Shown in pieces: positions 1 through 8,414 of a stretch of 49,726 nt of DNA. The notes beneath the pieces were generated by a model. The model was not told where the DNA came from, ran no database searches, and saw nothing but the letters and a program-made list of their open reading frames with translations. The stretch is taken from the NCBI GenBank assembly GCA_902584215.1, contig CACHYW010000005.1, positions 1 to 49,726 of the forward strand, read 5' to 3'. A program made the translations under genes and the position numbers. The first letter of the stretch is position 1; every line of letters starts with the position of its first letter. This DNA is from an uncultured Pelagibacteraceae bacterium. GTDB taxonomy: Bacteria; Pseudomonadota; Alphaproteobacteria; Pelagibacterales; AG-422-B15.

Positions 1-1041
1 ATAAAATTTTATGCATTAACAAAGCCTATTGCAAAGTCTTGGAATTTTCTTGCCAATAGAACAGCAAATAATAGAGAGGATTTAGAAGCAGAGAAAAATT
101 TAGTAAGTTCTTTTTCATCAAGCATAGGATCTCTTCTGACTATTTCAGTAATTGGCTGGGGAGCAACATTAGCAGTTGATGGTCAAATCTCAGTAGGTGC
201 ATTAATTGGTGCAAATATTCTAGCAGCAAGAGCATTAATGCCACTAATAAGATATGTCGCAACAAAAAATAATTTGTTATTAGCCGAAAATTCAATGAAT
301 GAAATCAATGCATATTTAAAAATACCTTCAGACGTTAGTGAGGGTGCGTCAATCAAGGATTTTAAAGGCAACGTAGAAGTCAGAGATCTCTTTTTTCAAT
401 ATCCAAATACTAAAAATCCAATATTTGAGTCTCTTAATCTGAGTTTTGGACCAGGGACCATTGTTTCCATAATCGGCGCAAATGGCTCTGGTAAATCAAC
501 ACTAATTAACATTTTTTCATCAGTTCTAGAGGTTACAAGAGGAAGCATTTTGATTGATGGGGTTGAATTGAGTCAAATATCCAAAACTTGGTATCGAGAC
601 CAAATAGCCTTTTCACCACAGGAACCTAAATTTATTGATGGTTCACTTAAAGACAATCTACTTGGAAGTAATAATATAAAAGAGTCAGATTTTATGAGAA
701 TATTAAAACAAGTAGATTTAGCTTATTATATTAATAACCGAGAAAACGGCATTAATACTTTATTAGAGGATAGAGGTGAAACTCTTCCTGTTGGAATTAG
801 AAAAAGAATGAGCTTAGCGAGGGCAATGGTAAAACATAGCCAACTATTTGTGCTAGATGAACCAACTGAAGGATTAGATAAAGTAGGAAGAGAAACAGTA
901 ATTACATTAATTAAAAATGAATGTCTGAGAAATAAATCTATAATTATAGCAACCAACGATCAGGAAATTGTTAATATGTCTGAAGTTTTAATTGATATGA
1001 GTTCAAAGCCAAAACCCAATATATCAACGATAAAAAAATAA
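1..1041 (+). CDS. Type I secretion system ABC permease/ATPase (C-terminal part; gene starts upstream of window)
   Basis: Frame 1 is open from base 1 into the listed ORF at 238; Walker A GANGSGKST, Q-loop SPQEP, Walker B LFVLDEPTEGLD; followed directly by an HlyD-type gene. Confidence 0.88.
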   Translation: MKFYALTKPIAKSWNFLANRTANNREDLEAEKNLVSSFSSSIGSLLTISVIGWGATLAVDGQISVGALIGANILAARALMPLIRYVATKNNLLLAENSMNEINAYLKIPSDVSEGASIKDFKGNVEVRDLFFQYPNTKNPIFESLNLSFGPGTIVSIIGANGSGKSTLINIFSSVLEVTRGSILIDGVELSQISKTWYRDQIAFSPQEPKFIDGSLKDNLLGSNNIKESDFMRILKQVDLAYYINNRENGINTLLEDRGETLPVGIRKRMSLARAMVKHSQLFVLDEPTEGLDKVGRETVITLIKNECLRNKSIIIATNDQEIVNMSEVLIDMSSKPKPNISTIKK

Positions 1042-2252
1042 TGGATAAAGTAACAAATTTAAACGACAAGTATAAACGTAATACAAGCTTATTATTTTAT
1101 TGCTTTTCTATATTCCTTTTTATTTTAATGGCTTGGTCGTTTATATTTCAGGTTGATATTGTAAGTAATGCTGAAGGGCAGATAATTCCTGTCGGAGAGG
1201 TAAAAACAATTCAGCACTTAGAAGGAGGTATTATTGAGACAATACTTGTAAAAGAGAGTGAAATTGTCGAAAAAGACCAACCACTTGTTGTATTGGCTGC
1301 TACGGCGAGTGAGGTTGATGTTGAGGAACTGCAAGTCAGAGTTGATTCCCAAATTATTAAATCAATAAGACTTGAGGCTGAAATAAATAATTTTGACGTA
1401 CCAATTTTTCCAATTCAACTTAGCAATAAAAGGGAAAAAATTGTTAATAAATCAATGGAATTATATTTAAGTAGGAAAAATAATTTCGAGGGCAATATAA
1501 AAGAAATTGATGCTCAAATTGATAAGTCCCAAATAGATGTTGATATTTTAATCCGTCAAGCAGAAATGAGTGAAACCTTGATGGAGGAGGGTGTAACGAG
1601 CGAATTTGCACATCTTAATATTTTAAAAGAGCTAAATACTGCAAAGGGCTCGTTAGAAGCTTTAATTGAAAAACGTGAAAATTTTAAAAATGCATTTATA
1701 GAGGACGCTCAAAATGAATTACAACTTGCTCAACGTGAATTATCCCAATCAGAGGAAACAATGAAGAAGCTTGAAGATAATTTAAGTAGAACAACTATTG
1801 TTGCACCCGTCGATGGTGTAGTCAAAAATTTATTTTTTGTTACAGAGGGGGGTGTTATAAAGCCAGGAGGTGCAATTTTGGATATTGTGCCGACAAAGGA
1901 TAGCTTAATCGTTGAAGCAAAATTGCCAAATAGTGATATTGGATTCGTGAAGCCAGGTCAGTCAGCTGTTATAAAATTATCTTCATCTGATTCAGTAAAT
2001 TTTGGACAAATTAATGGTACTGTATTTCAAATCAGTCCTGATACTGAGGAAGATGAAAACGATAAAAGGATTGTGTTCTATAAAATATTGATAGAAACTG
2101 AGCAAAGTTATTTTCAGAGCAAAGATAAGATTTATCAATTAGTTCCAGGTGTAAAGGTCTTAGCAAGTATTCATATTGGCGAGAGAACTGTAGCGAATTA
2201 CCTGCTTTCGCCTTTTATTGGTTCAATGGGACAGTCATTTCAAGAAAGATAA
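1041..2252 (+). CDS. HlyD-family type I secretion periplasmic adaptor
   Basis: N-terminal TM, lipoyl-like halves (VKTIQHLEGGIIETILVKESEIV; TTIVAPVDGVVKNL), coiled coil; adjacent to ABC gene. Confidence 0.9.
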   Translation: MDKVTNLNDKYKRNTSLLFYCFSIFLFILMAWSFIFQVDIVSNAEGQIIPVGEVKTIQHLEGGIIETILVKESEIVEKDQPLVVLAATASEVDVEELQVRVDSQIIKSIRLEAEINNFDVPIFPIQLSNKREKIVNKSMELYLSRKNNFEGNIKEIDAQIDKSQIDVDILIRQAEMSETLMEEGVTSEFAHLNILKELNTAKGSLEALIEKRENFKNAFIEDAQNELQLAQRELSQSEETMKKLEDNLSRTTIVAPVDGVVKNLFFVTEGGVIKPGGAILDIVPTKDSLIVEAKLPNSDIGFVKPGQSAVIKLSSSDSVNFGQINGTVFQISPDTEEDENDKRIVFYKILIETEQSYFQSKDKIYQLVPGVKVLASIHIGERTVANYLLSPFIGSMGQSFQER

Positions 2253-2302
2253 ACCATTCATACTTTATGAATAATAAATAATCTAATATAGTAGAGGTTA
2301 AC

Positions 2303-2797
2303 ATGAAAATTCTTATTTGTGGACTTCCTGGATCAGGCAAAACTTGGCTTGCAAAGAGATTGTCTGATGATATTGAAAATTGTGCTTGGTACAATGCGGA
2401 TATAATACGAACGGCTTCGAATGACTGGGATTTTTCTGCTGAAGGAAGAGAAAGGCAAGCAAATAGAATGACAACATTTGCTGATTTTGAAGCAAGTAAT
2501 GGAAGGTCTGTTATTTGTGATTTTGTTGCACCAACTGAACAATCGAGACTTTCTTTTAAACCTGATTATTTAATATGGCTAGATACAATTAAGGAAGGAA
2601 GGGTCGTTAAGGAGAAGAAAGAAGAATTGAAGGCTGCAAAAGATCTTCCTTTTCAATTAGAGAGCTTAGAAAAATCTGATGAGTTTAAAAATACCACTAA
2701 AATGTTTGAGATTCCAATCAATGCCAATAAAATCATAACATCTTTTCTAAGCGATGAAGAAATAAAAAGTTTAGCTTTAGAAATTCAAAATGTTTGA
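2303..2797 (+). CDS. P-loop kinase, adenylylsulfate kinase-like
   Basis: Walker A GLPGSGKTW, NADIIR (compare DGDNVR), DFSAEGRERQANRM (compare GFSxxDRxENIRR), as in the APS kinase fold. Confidence 0.65.
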   Translation: MKILICGLPGSGKTWLAKRLSDDIENCAWYNADIIRTASNDWDFSAEGRERQANRMTTFADFEASNGRSVICDFVAPTEQSRLSFKPDYLIWLDTIKEGRVVKEKKEELKAAKDLPFQLESLEKSDEFKNTTKMFEIPINANKIITSFLSDEEIKSLALEIQNV

Positions 2798-3182
2798 TTG
2801 GAAAAAACCCACTTCTCAGATGCTGGGTCGATGGCAGCCATGGCATGATGGTCATACAGCGCTTTTTGAAAAGGCTTTAAAAAAGACAGGCCAAGTATGC
2901 ATTATGTTTAGAGATGTATCAGGCGTCGATGCTGGAGTTGATGGTCAGGGAGATAATCCTTTTGAATTTGAAGAGGTTAAAAGAAGAATAATTGACGGCT
3001 TATCAGTTCATGGCTATGAGCATAAAAAAGAATATATAGTTCTTAAAGTTCCAAATATAACTGATATTTCATATGGAAGAGGAGTAGGTTATACCTTCAC
3101 TGAGCATGATTTAGGTGAAGAGATTCATAAAATCTCTGCTACAAAAATAAGAAAAAAAATGAGGGATAAAGACGAGCTGTAA
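2790..3182 (+). CDS. Nucleotidyltransferase (NMNAT/cytidylyltransferase-like HIGH superfamily)
   Basis: GRWQPWHDGHTALF (GRFQPxHxGH) and C-terminal ISATKIR (ISxTxxR); overlaps the preceding kinase gene by 8 bp. Confidence 0.75.
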   Translation: MFDWKKPTSQMLGRWQPWHDGHTALFEKALKKTGQVCIMFRDVSGVDAGVDGQGDNPFEFEEVKRRIIDGLSVHGYEHKKEYIVLKVPNITDISYGRGVGYTFTEHDLGEEIHKISATKIRKKMRDKDEL

Positions 3183-3533
3183 TTAGAATATTGTAGCTCC
3201 AAAGATTTTTATTTCGGTATCTTCAATTCCCAAGACTAGTCTACCAAGATAATCCCCATCAGATTTGCTACATTTTTGTTTAAAGAGAACAGTCACATGC
3301 TCATCTCTTCTAAGGCATCCAAGAAATTCTCTTTCCTTAGTAAGACTTGTGATTACATCATTATTTGCCCATTGTTTTGCTAGTTCAATTTCATTCGCAC
3401 CGAATAGCATTCGAGCTGAAAAATTTTGAGTAAAACCAAAATAATCTTGCTTATTAGAACAATGAATTAAGTTATCCCACATTGGTTGAGCGATCTCTAG
3501 GAGTTCATCGTCTGATTTATCCAAAATATTCAT
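3183..3533 (-). CDS. Hypothetical protein in the apr gene cluster
   Basis: Complete 116 aa ORF directly following aprA on the same strand. Confidence 0.65.
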   Translation of the reverse strand: MNILDKSDDELLEIAQPMWDNLIHCSNKQDYFGFTQNFSARMLFGANEIELAKQWANNDVITSLTKEREFLGCLRRDEHVTVLFKQKCSKSDGDYLGRLVLGIEDTEIKIFGATIF

Positions 3534-5369
3534 TTATTCAACAATGTGGTATAAAGGTGCTTTTTCAAGAGTAAATTCTCCACTTTTAGGATCTCGTCTT
3601 GATGTAGTGAGACAATGCCAATTATCATCATCAAGCTTCATGTGATCACCTCGGTAATAATAACCGGGCCATCTAGTTTCTTTTCTAAAAAGAGTATGAT
3701 GAGTAACGCATTGTGACGTCATTAAACGGTGTTTGAGCTCCCAAGCTCTCATAAGCTGATGATAATCTTCAGCACCAATATGCTCCAAGTCTTCTTCAAG
3801 CATATGAAGTAATTCAAGACCTCTGTTGAGAAGATTTTCATTAGTCATATAATTAACCCCAACACCACCTACATATTCGTCCATAATTTTTTGTAACCTT
3901 TGGAGTCCTTGTATTGGCAATAAATAACTAGGCGATACAGTTCCTGCTGTAATTTCATTGCGTCCAACTTTATAGTTTTCAAGAGGTTTATAAATAACTT
4001 CCTTTAAATCTTCATATTGTTTCTCGTTGATTAATATTTCTTCATTTTTTAAGTCCATAATGTACTTAACTGCAGCTTTAGCTGCTAAACGTCCTTCAGT
4101 AAATGAGCCTGATGAAAACTTATGAGCACTGCCACCTACAGTATCTCCTGCTCCAAACAAACCATCGACACTCATCATTCGGTTGTATCCCCAAAAATAT
4201 TCAGATGGAGATAAATCTTCGGGACCACTTACCCACGCGCCAGAACATGTTGCGTGAGAACCCATGACGTATGGTTCAGATGTGGTTAATTCTGGGTTAG
4301 TATATTTAGGGTCTATATTTTGAGATGCCCAAACAACAGCTTGTCCTACCGTCATGCCTAGGAAATTTTCCCAACCAATAGTTTCTAAGTGAGGATCTTG
4401 AAACGCTTCTGTTGTAACCATATGAATTGGTCCTCCACCAGCCTTAACTTCCTCTATGAATGCATGATTTCTTAAACACGTAGGCACAGGAGTGTGGTCA
4501 ATATACTCTCCAACTAACTTCTTAGTATCCTCATACCACTTTTGCTCATAGTTCTCACCATTGCCGTTTTGAGTGTATGTTTTTAAATGTAAAAAGTAAG
4601 CTCCTACAGGACCATATCCATCTTTGAATCTTGTGAGGACAATTCTGTTTTCCATTTGTGTCATCTTAGCTCCAGCAGCAATAGGTAATGCGTATGCTGA
4701 TCCATTACTCCATGGCGCATACCATGTTCTGCCCATACCCTCACCTACAGCTCTTGGTTTAAAGATATGTGAAGCTCCACCTGCAGCAACAATCACAGCT
4801 TTAGCCTTAAATACGTGATAGTTTCCAGTTCTCATGTTGAAGCCTACGGCTCCACCTACACGGTTCTCTTTTCCTTCATCCATTAGGAGATGGGTAATCA
4901 TGATACGGTTATAAATCTTATCAGCTGACTTCTTCGCAGCTTCGGCAACTATAGGCTTATAGCTTTCTCCGTGAATCATAACCTGCCATTTGCCTTCACG
5001 TTGATATCTTCCTGTCTTCTTATCTCTCATGATAGGAAGACCCCATTCGTCAAACATATGAACAGTTGAGTCAACATGTCTTGCCATGTCGTATGCTAAA
5101 TCTTCTCTGACCAATCCCATGAGGTCATTTCTTGCGTACCGAACATGGTCTTCTGGTTGATTTTCATCCCATTGCATGCCCATGTAACAATTGATTGCAT
5201 ATAAGCCTTGAGCAACAGCACCACTTCTGTCTATGTTAGCCTTCTCAACGCAGACAATTTTTAAATCTCTTCCCCAGTGCCTTGATTCAAAGGTAGCGCC
5301 TGTACCTGCCATACCTCCACCAATAATAAGGATATCGCAATCCTCATGAATAGTTTGAATTTTAGCCAT
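3534..5369 (-). CDS. aprA: Adenylylsulfate reductase, alpha subunit
   Basis: FAD-binding N-terminus (DILIIGGGMAGTGATFESRHWG), 611 aa, AprA-like throughout, adjacent to AprB. Confidence 0.95.
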   Translation of the reverse strand: MAKIQTIHEDCDILIIGGGMAGTGATFESRHWGRDLKIVCVEKANIDRSGAVAQGLYAINCYMGMQWDENQPEDHVRYARNDLMGLVREDLAYDMARHVDSTVHMFDEWGLPIMRDKKTGRYQREGKWQVMIHGESYKPIVAEAAKKSADKIYNRIMITHLLMDEGKENRVGGAVGFNMRTGNYHVFKAKAVIVAAGGASHIFKPRAVGEGMGRTWYAPWSNGSAYALPIAAGAKMTQMENRIVLTRFKDGYGPVGAYFLHLKTYTQNGNGENYEQKWYEDTKKLVGEYIDHTPVPTCLRNHAFIEEVKAGGGPIHMVTTEAFQDPHLETIGWENFLGMTVGQAVVWASQNIDPKYTNPELTTSEPYVMGSHATCSGAWVSGPEDLSPSEYFWGYNRMMSVDGLFGAGDTVGGSAHKFSSGSFTEGRLAAKAAVKYIMDLKNEEILINEKQYEDLKEVIYKPLENYKVGRNEITAGTVSPSYLLPIQGLQRLQKIMDEYVGGVGVNYMTNENLLNRGLELLHMLEEDLEHIGAEDYHQLMRAWELKHRLMTSQCVTHHTLFRKETRWPGYYYRGDHMKLDDDNWHCLTTSRRDPKSGEFTLEKAPLYHIVE

Positions 5370-5372
5370 GGA

Positions 5373-5843
5373 TTAGTAGTAAACGCCTTCTTTAAATTTT
5401 TCTTTATCTATTTCAGGCAGTCCAGTATCTATATTTAATCCAGTTGGCTCTGAATATAGAAGCTGTGAATTTAACTCATCGTTTGTTGGAGCTTTTTCCT
5501 CAGCTAGTTTTGGAATATGTTTACCCCATGGTTTTGTTGTAATTGGTGAAACAAAATTCTTTTCATGACCATTTCTAAATTTGATTCTCCAAGAAATAGT
5601 TCCTTTCTCTTCTTCCCTTAAAACTCTTACTTTATGATGCATAGGTGCAAAGTCTGCATAGCCCCTAACATCGATAGCATTTTGCGGACAGGCTTTCACA
5701 CAAGAATAACATTCCCAACACATATTTGGCTCGATATTAACGGCACGTCTTGTTTCTTTATCAATGTGCATGATATCTGATGGACAAATATCCACGCAAT
5801 GACCACAACCATCACATCTTGTCATGTATACAAATGTTGACAT
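5373..5843 (-). CDS. aprB: Adenylylsulfate reductase, beta subunit
   Basis: Two 4Fe-4S motifs (CDGCGHCVDICP, CWECYSCVKACP); immediately upstream of aprA. Confidence 0.95.
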   Translation of the reverse strand: MSTFVYMTRCDGCGHCVDICPSDIMHIDKETRRAVNIEPNMCWECYSCVKACPQNAIDVRGYADFAPMHHKVRVLREEEKGTISWRIKFRNGHEKNFVSPITTKPWGKHIPKLAEEKAPTNDELNSQLLYSEPTGLNIDTGLPEIDKEKFKEGVYY

Positions 5844-5883
5844 AAATTTTTCCTCTTCTCTTTTATCAGTTAATCAAATTTTA

Positions 5884-6687
5884 TTAATAATGCCTAGGTG
5901 ATTCTCGCTTTATTCCAAGCCCAAATTGCTTAGGAGCATCAGCTGGGCCCGGCAAATCGTCACGGTAGCCATCTACTTCTGATAGATTTTTCTGAATCGC
6001 AGCGCCAGGCTTATAAAACATATGAGCAAATTTCGACCAGTATACTCCTCCAAATAATACTATATTAGATAGAGCGTAAAGAACCAGAAACAAGCTATCA
6101 AATATAGGAATACTTGCGTACTGGGTATAAGACCAAGCAAGCCCAAAAGTTGCAGCAGCCAATAATGATAAAACAAACAAGTCTGCTCGAATAATTCTTT
6201 TCCATGGATTTGCCTCTGCCGAAACATCAACTCTCAAGAAAAACCAAAACCAGTAACCGCCCAAACAAGTCATTAGTGCGCCTACATGCCATAAAGCAGA
6301 AACTTGATATGGCGCTTCTTTAGCAACTCCAGTGTAAGCAAATATTAAAACAGCTGAACATATCCAAAATAAGATTGACCCATACATGCCAAGCAAATGT
6401 GCTGCCCTTCTTTGTCCACGACCAAGTTCAGATGTAGTTAAAATATCACTTGCAATAGTTTTCGAAATAACAGCTGCTTTCTCTCCTGCGCTAACTTTTT
6501 TTGTTGCCGACTCAGTCGCCTTTTTGTAATTGATAAAGAAGTATTTGGCATTTTTTTTGTGTGCCATGTCTAGGATCGTTCCCAAGGCAACCATAGCGAC
6601 CATTAGTATTACAAAAGCCTGCAATGCTTCAACGGGCATGAAGCTTATTAATTCTGCAAAAGGATTCGTATATAGCATAAGTATCAA
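5884..6687 (-). CDS. aprM: Adenylylsulfate reductase-associated membrane protein
   Basis: Multi-TM protein, first gene of the aprMBA order known from marine alphaproteobacteria. Confidence 0.82.
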   Translation of the reverse strand: MILMLYTNPFAELISFMPVEALQAFVILMVAMVALGTILDMAHKKNAKYFFINYKKATESATKKVSAGEKAAVISKTIASDILTTSELGRGQRRAAHLLGMYGSILFWICSAVLIFAYTGVAKEAPYQVSALWHVGALMTCLGGYWFWFFLRVDVSAEANPWKRIIRADLFVLSLLAAATFGLAWSYTQYASIPIFDSLFLVLYALSNIVLFGGVYWSKFAHMFYKPGAAIQKNLSEVDGYRDDLPGPADAPKQFGLGIKRESPRHY

Positions 6688-6732
6688 AGCAATTATATCA
6701 GAGTATATAAATAATACCTATATTTTATAGTT

Positions 6733-7668
6733 TCAAGCCATCTTACTTTCTTCTTGAATTAATTGATAAAATTGAATGATATTTTTAGAAGTTTTAATAT
6801 CTAATTTTAGCTGATTGATGCCATTGCTAATCGCTTCACTATTGAATTCAAGAATCGATTTTTTATAGCTTTCGCGATTTTTTATACGTTTATGATATTC
6901 TTTTAAATTTTCATGGTTGCCTATTAATAAATCTATAATTTGCAGTTCCTCCACACGATGAAATAAAACCATCCATGTTATGTCAGCAATGCTAAATTTT
7001 TCACCTCCAATCCAACTTCTATTATTGAGATGATGGTTTAATTCGTCAAAATGTACTTTTAAACATTTAAAAGCTTTAATAGCTGCCCTCTGATTGGGTG
7101 CATTTTTTCCAAATGCTCTATTACCCATTAATTTAAAAATCACGAAGAAAAATGCTCTAAATTTTGATGGATGTTTAAAATATTTTATAAATTTAAAGAT
7201 ACTAACTTTTTTTAACATAGCTGCAAAAAGGGGCTGCATCATAATTGAAATACAGTTTCCTGCATAATCTTTAATTCCGTTCATGGGATCATCGCCCACT
7301 AAAGATCCTTTTTTATTCCACTTCTCTACTATCTCATCATTGTAAAGAACCCCTGGCTTAAGTTCAGATACATATTTAATTTGCTCATGTGACTCATATA
7401 TCGGATAATTTTCATGCAGCAAGACTGGTACTGTTGCAGTGGGATTTATCTTTAGGAAATCATTTGATAAATTTTCACAATCTTTTGTTTCAATAAGATG
7501 TATATGCCTAGAATGATAATTAATGCTCAATTCTTCTAAACAAACCCTAACTTTCCTTGAGCAAATAGAAAACTCATTGTGAAACAGAACCCATTCATGA
7601 TTAAAGTTTGAAACTTTATAATCCTGTTTACCTATAAGAGTATCTTTATTGGGATTCTTTTTTTTCAT
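6733..7668 (-). CDS. Glutathione S-transferase family protein
   Basis: Thioredoxin-like N-terminus (VLFHNEFSICSRKVRVCLEELSI), PTATVPVLLHENYPIYESHEQIKY, GST C-terminal WIGGEKFSIADI. Confidence 0.85.
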   Translation of the reverse strand: MKKKNPNKDTLIGKQDYKVSNFNHEWVLFHNEFSICSRKVRVCLEELSINYHSRHIHLIETKDCENLSNDFLKINPTATVPVLLHENYPIYESHEQIKYVSELKPGVLYNDEIVEKWNKKGSLVGDDPMNGIKDYAGNCISIMMQPLFAAMLKKVSIFKFIKYFKHPSKFRAFFFVIFKLMGNRAFGKNAPNQRAAIKAFKCLKVHFDELNHHLNNRSWIGGEKFSIADITWMVLFHRVEELQIIDLLIGNHENLKEYHKRIKNRESYKKSILEFNSEAISNGINQLKLDIKTSKNIIQFYQLIQEESKMA

Positions 7669-8020
7669 CCCATACTTTATTTAATAACTGACTAGCAGAA
7701 ACAGCAGTTGGGAATCCACTGTAATGAGCGACATGCAAAATCATTTCTTCAATCTTTTCCTTCTCAATTCCTAAATTTTGCGCTCCTCTTAGATGAGACT
7801 TTAACTCATTTTCTCTGTTTAGAGCGACAAGTACAGTTAATGTGATCATGCTTCTTTCTTTAAGGCTCAGCTTGTCAGTTCTAGACCAGATAGTTCCATA
7901 AAGCATGTCTATTATTTGTTTTAATAAACTCTTAGATACTGGGGTTTCATCCTCTTTAAGGAGATCCATCTCCTTAAGTATTTCTAAGCCTTTTTTTCGA
8001 TCTTCATCATTTAATGGCAT
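7646..8020 (-). CDS. Carboxymuconolactone decarboxylase family protein
   Basis: Pattern LKERSMITLTVLVALNRENELKSHLRGAQNLGIEKEKIEEMILHVAHYSGFPTA. Confidence 0.9.
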   Translation of the reverse strand: MPLNDEDRKKGLEILKEMDLLKEDETPVSKSLLKQIIDMLYGTIWSRTDKLSLKERSMITLTVLVALNRENELKSHLRGAQNLGIEKEKIEEMILHVAHYSGFPTAVSASQLLNKVWDEKKESQ

Positions 8021-8097
8021 TTAATAAAAATAACTCATAAAATATTAGTTTCAATTTATATCTTTGATTTTTTTTATACCCATTATAGGATTATTGT

Positions 8098-8409
8098 ATG
8101 AGTGAAAAAGTTTATATGCTTGTAGATATCAATATTCAAGATAAAGAAACATATCTAAATTATGAAAAAGGATTTTTTCCAATACTAAAGAAATATGGAG
8201 GTGAATTTATAACATTTGATGATAAAATTGAACATCTTGAAGGTGAAAAACCTATAGAAGGACGCACAATATTATGGACCTTCCCATCAGAAGAAGACGC
8301 TAAAGCATGGTATAACGATCCTGAATATCAGGAACTTGCAAAGATTAGACGCTCATCTGCAATTTTGAATAATTTAAGTATAATTAAAAGTCTACCAAAA
8401 AGAGGTTAG
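8098..8409 (+). CDS. DUF1330 domain-containing protein
   Basis: YLNYEKGFFPILKKYGGEF...GRTILWTFPSEEDAKAWYNDPEYQELAKIR typical of DUF1330. Confidence 0.85.
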   Translation: MSEKVYMLVDINIQDKETYLNYEKGFFPILKKYGGEFITFDDKIEHLEGEKPIEGRTILWTFPSEEDAKAWYNDPEYQELAKIRRSSAILNNLSIIKSLPKRG

Positions 8410-8414
8410 CGTAA

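Noticed and set aside
2313-2542. Minus-strand ORFs inside the APS-kinase-like gene
   Set aside because: Shadow ORFs antisense to a well-supported CDS, no recognisable domain
4624-4818. Plus-strand 64-aa ORF inside aprA
   Set aside because: Antisense shadow of a confident gene with no ribosome site or domain
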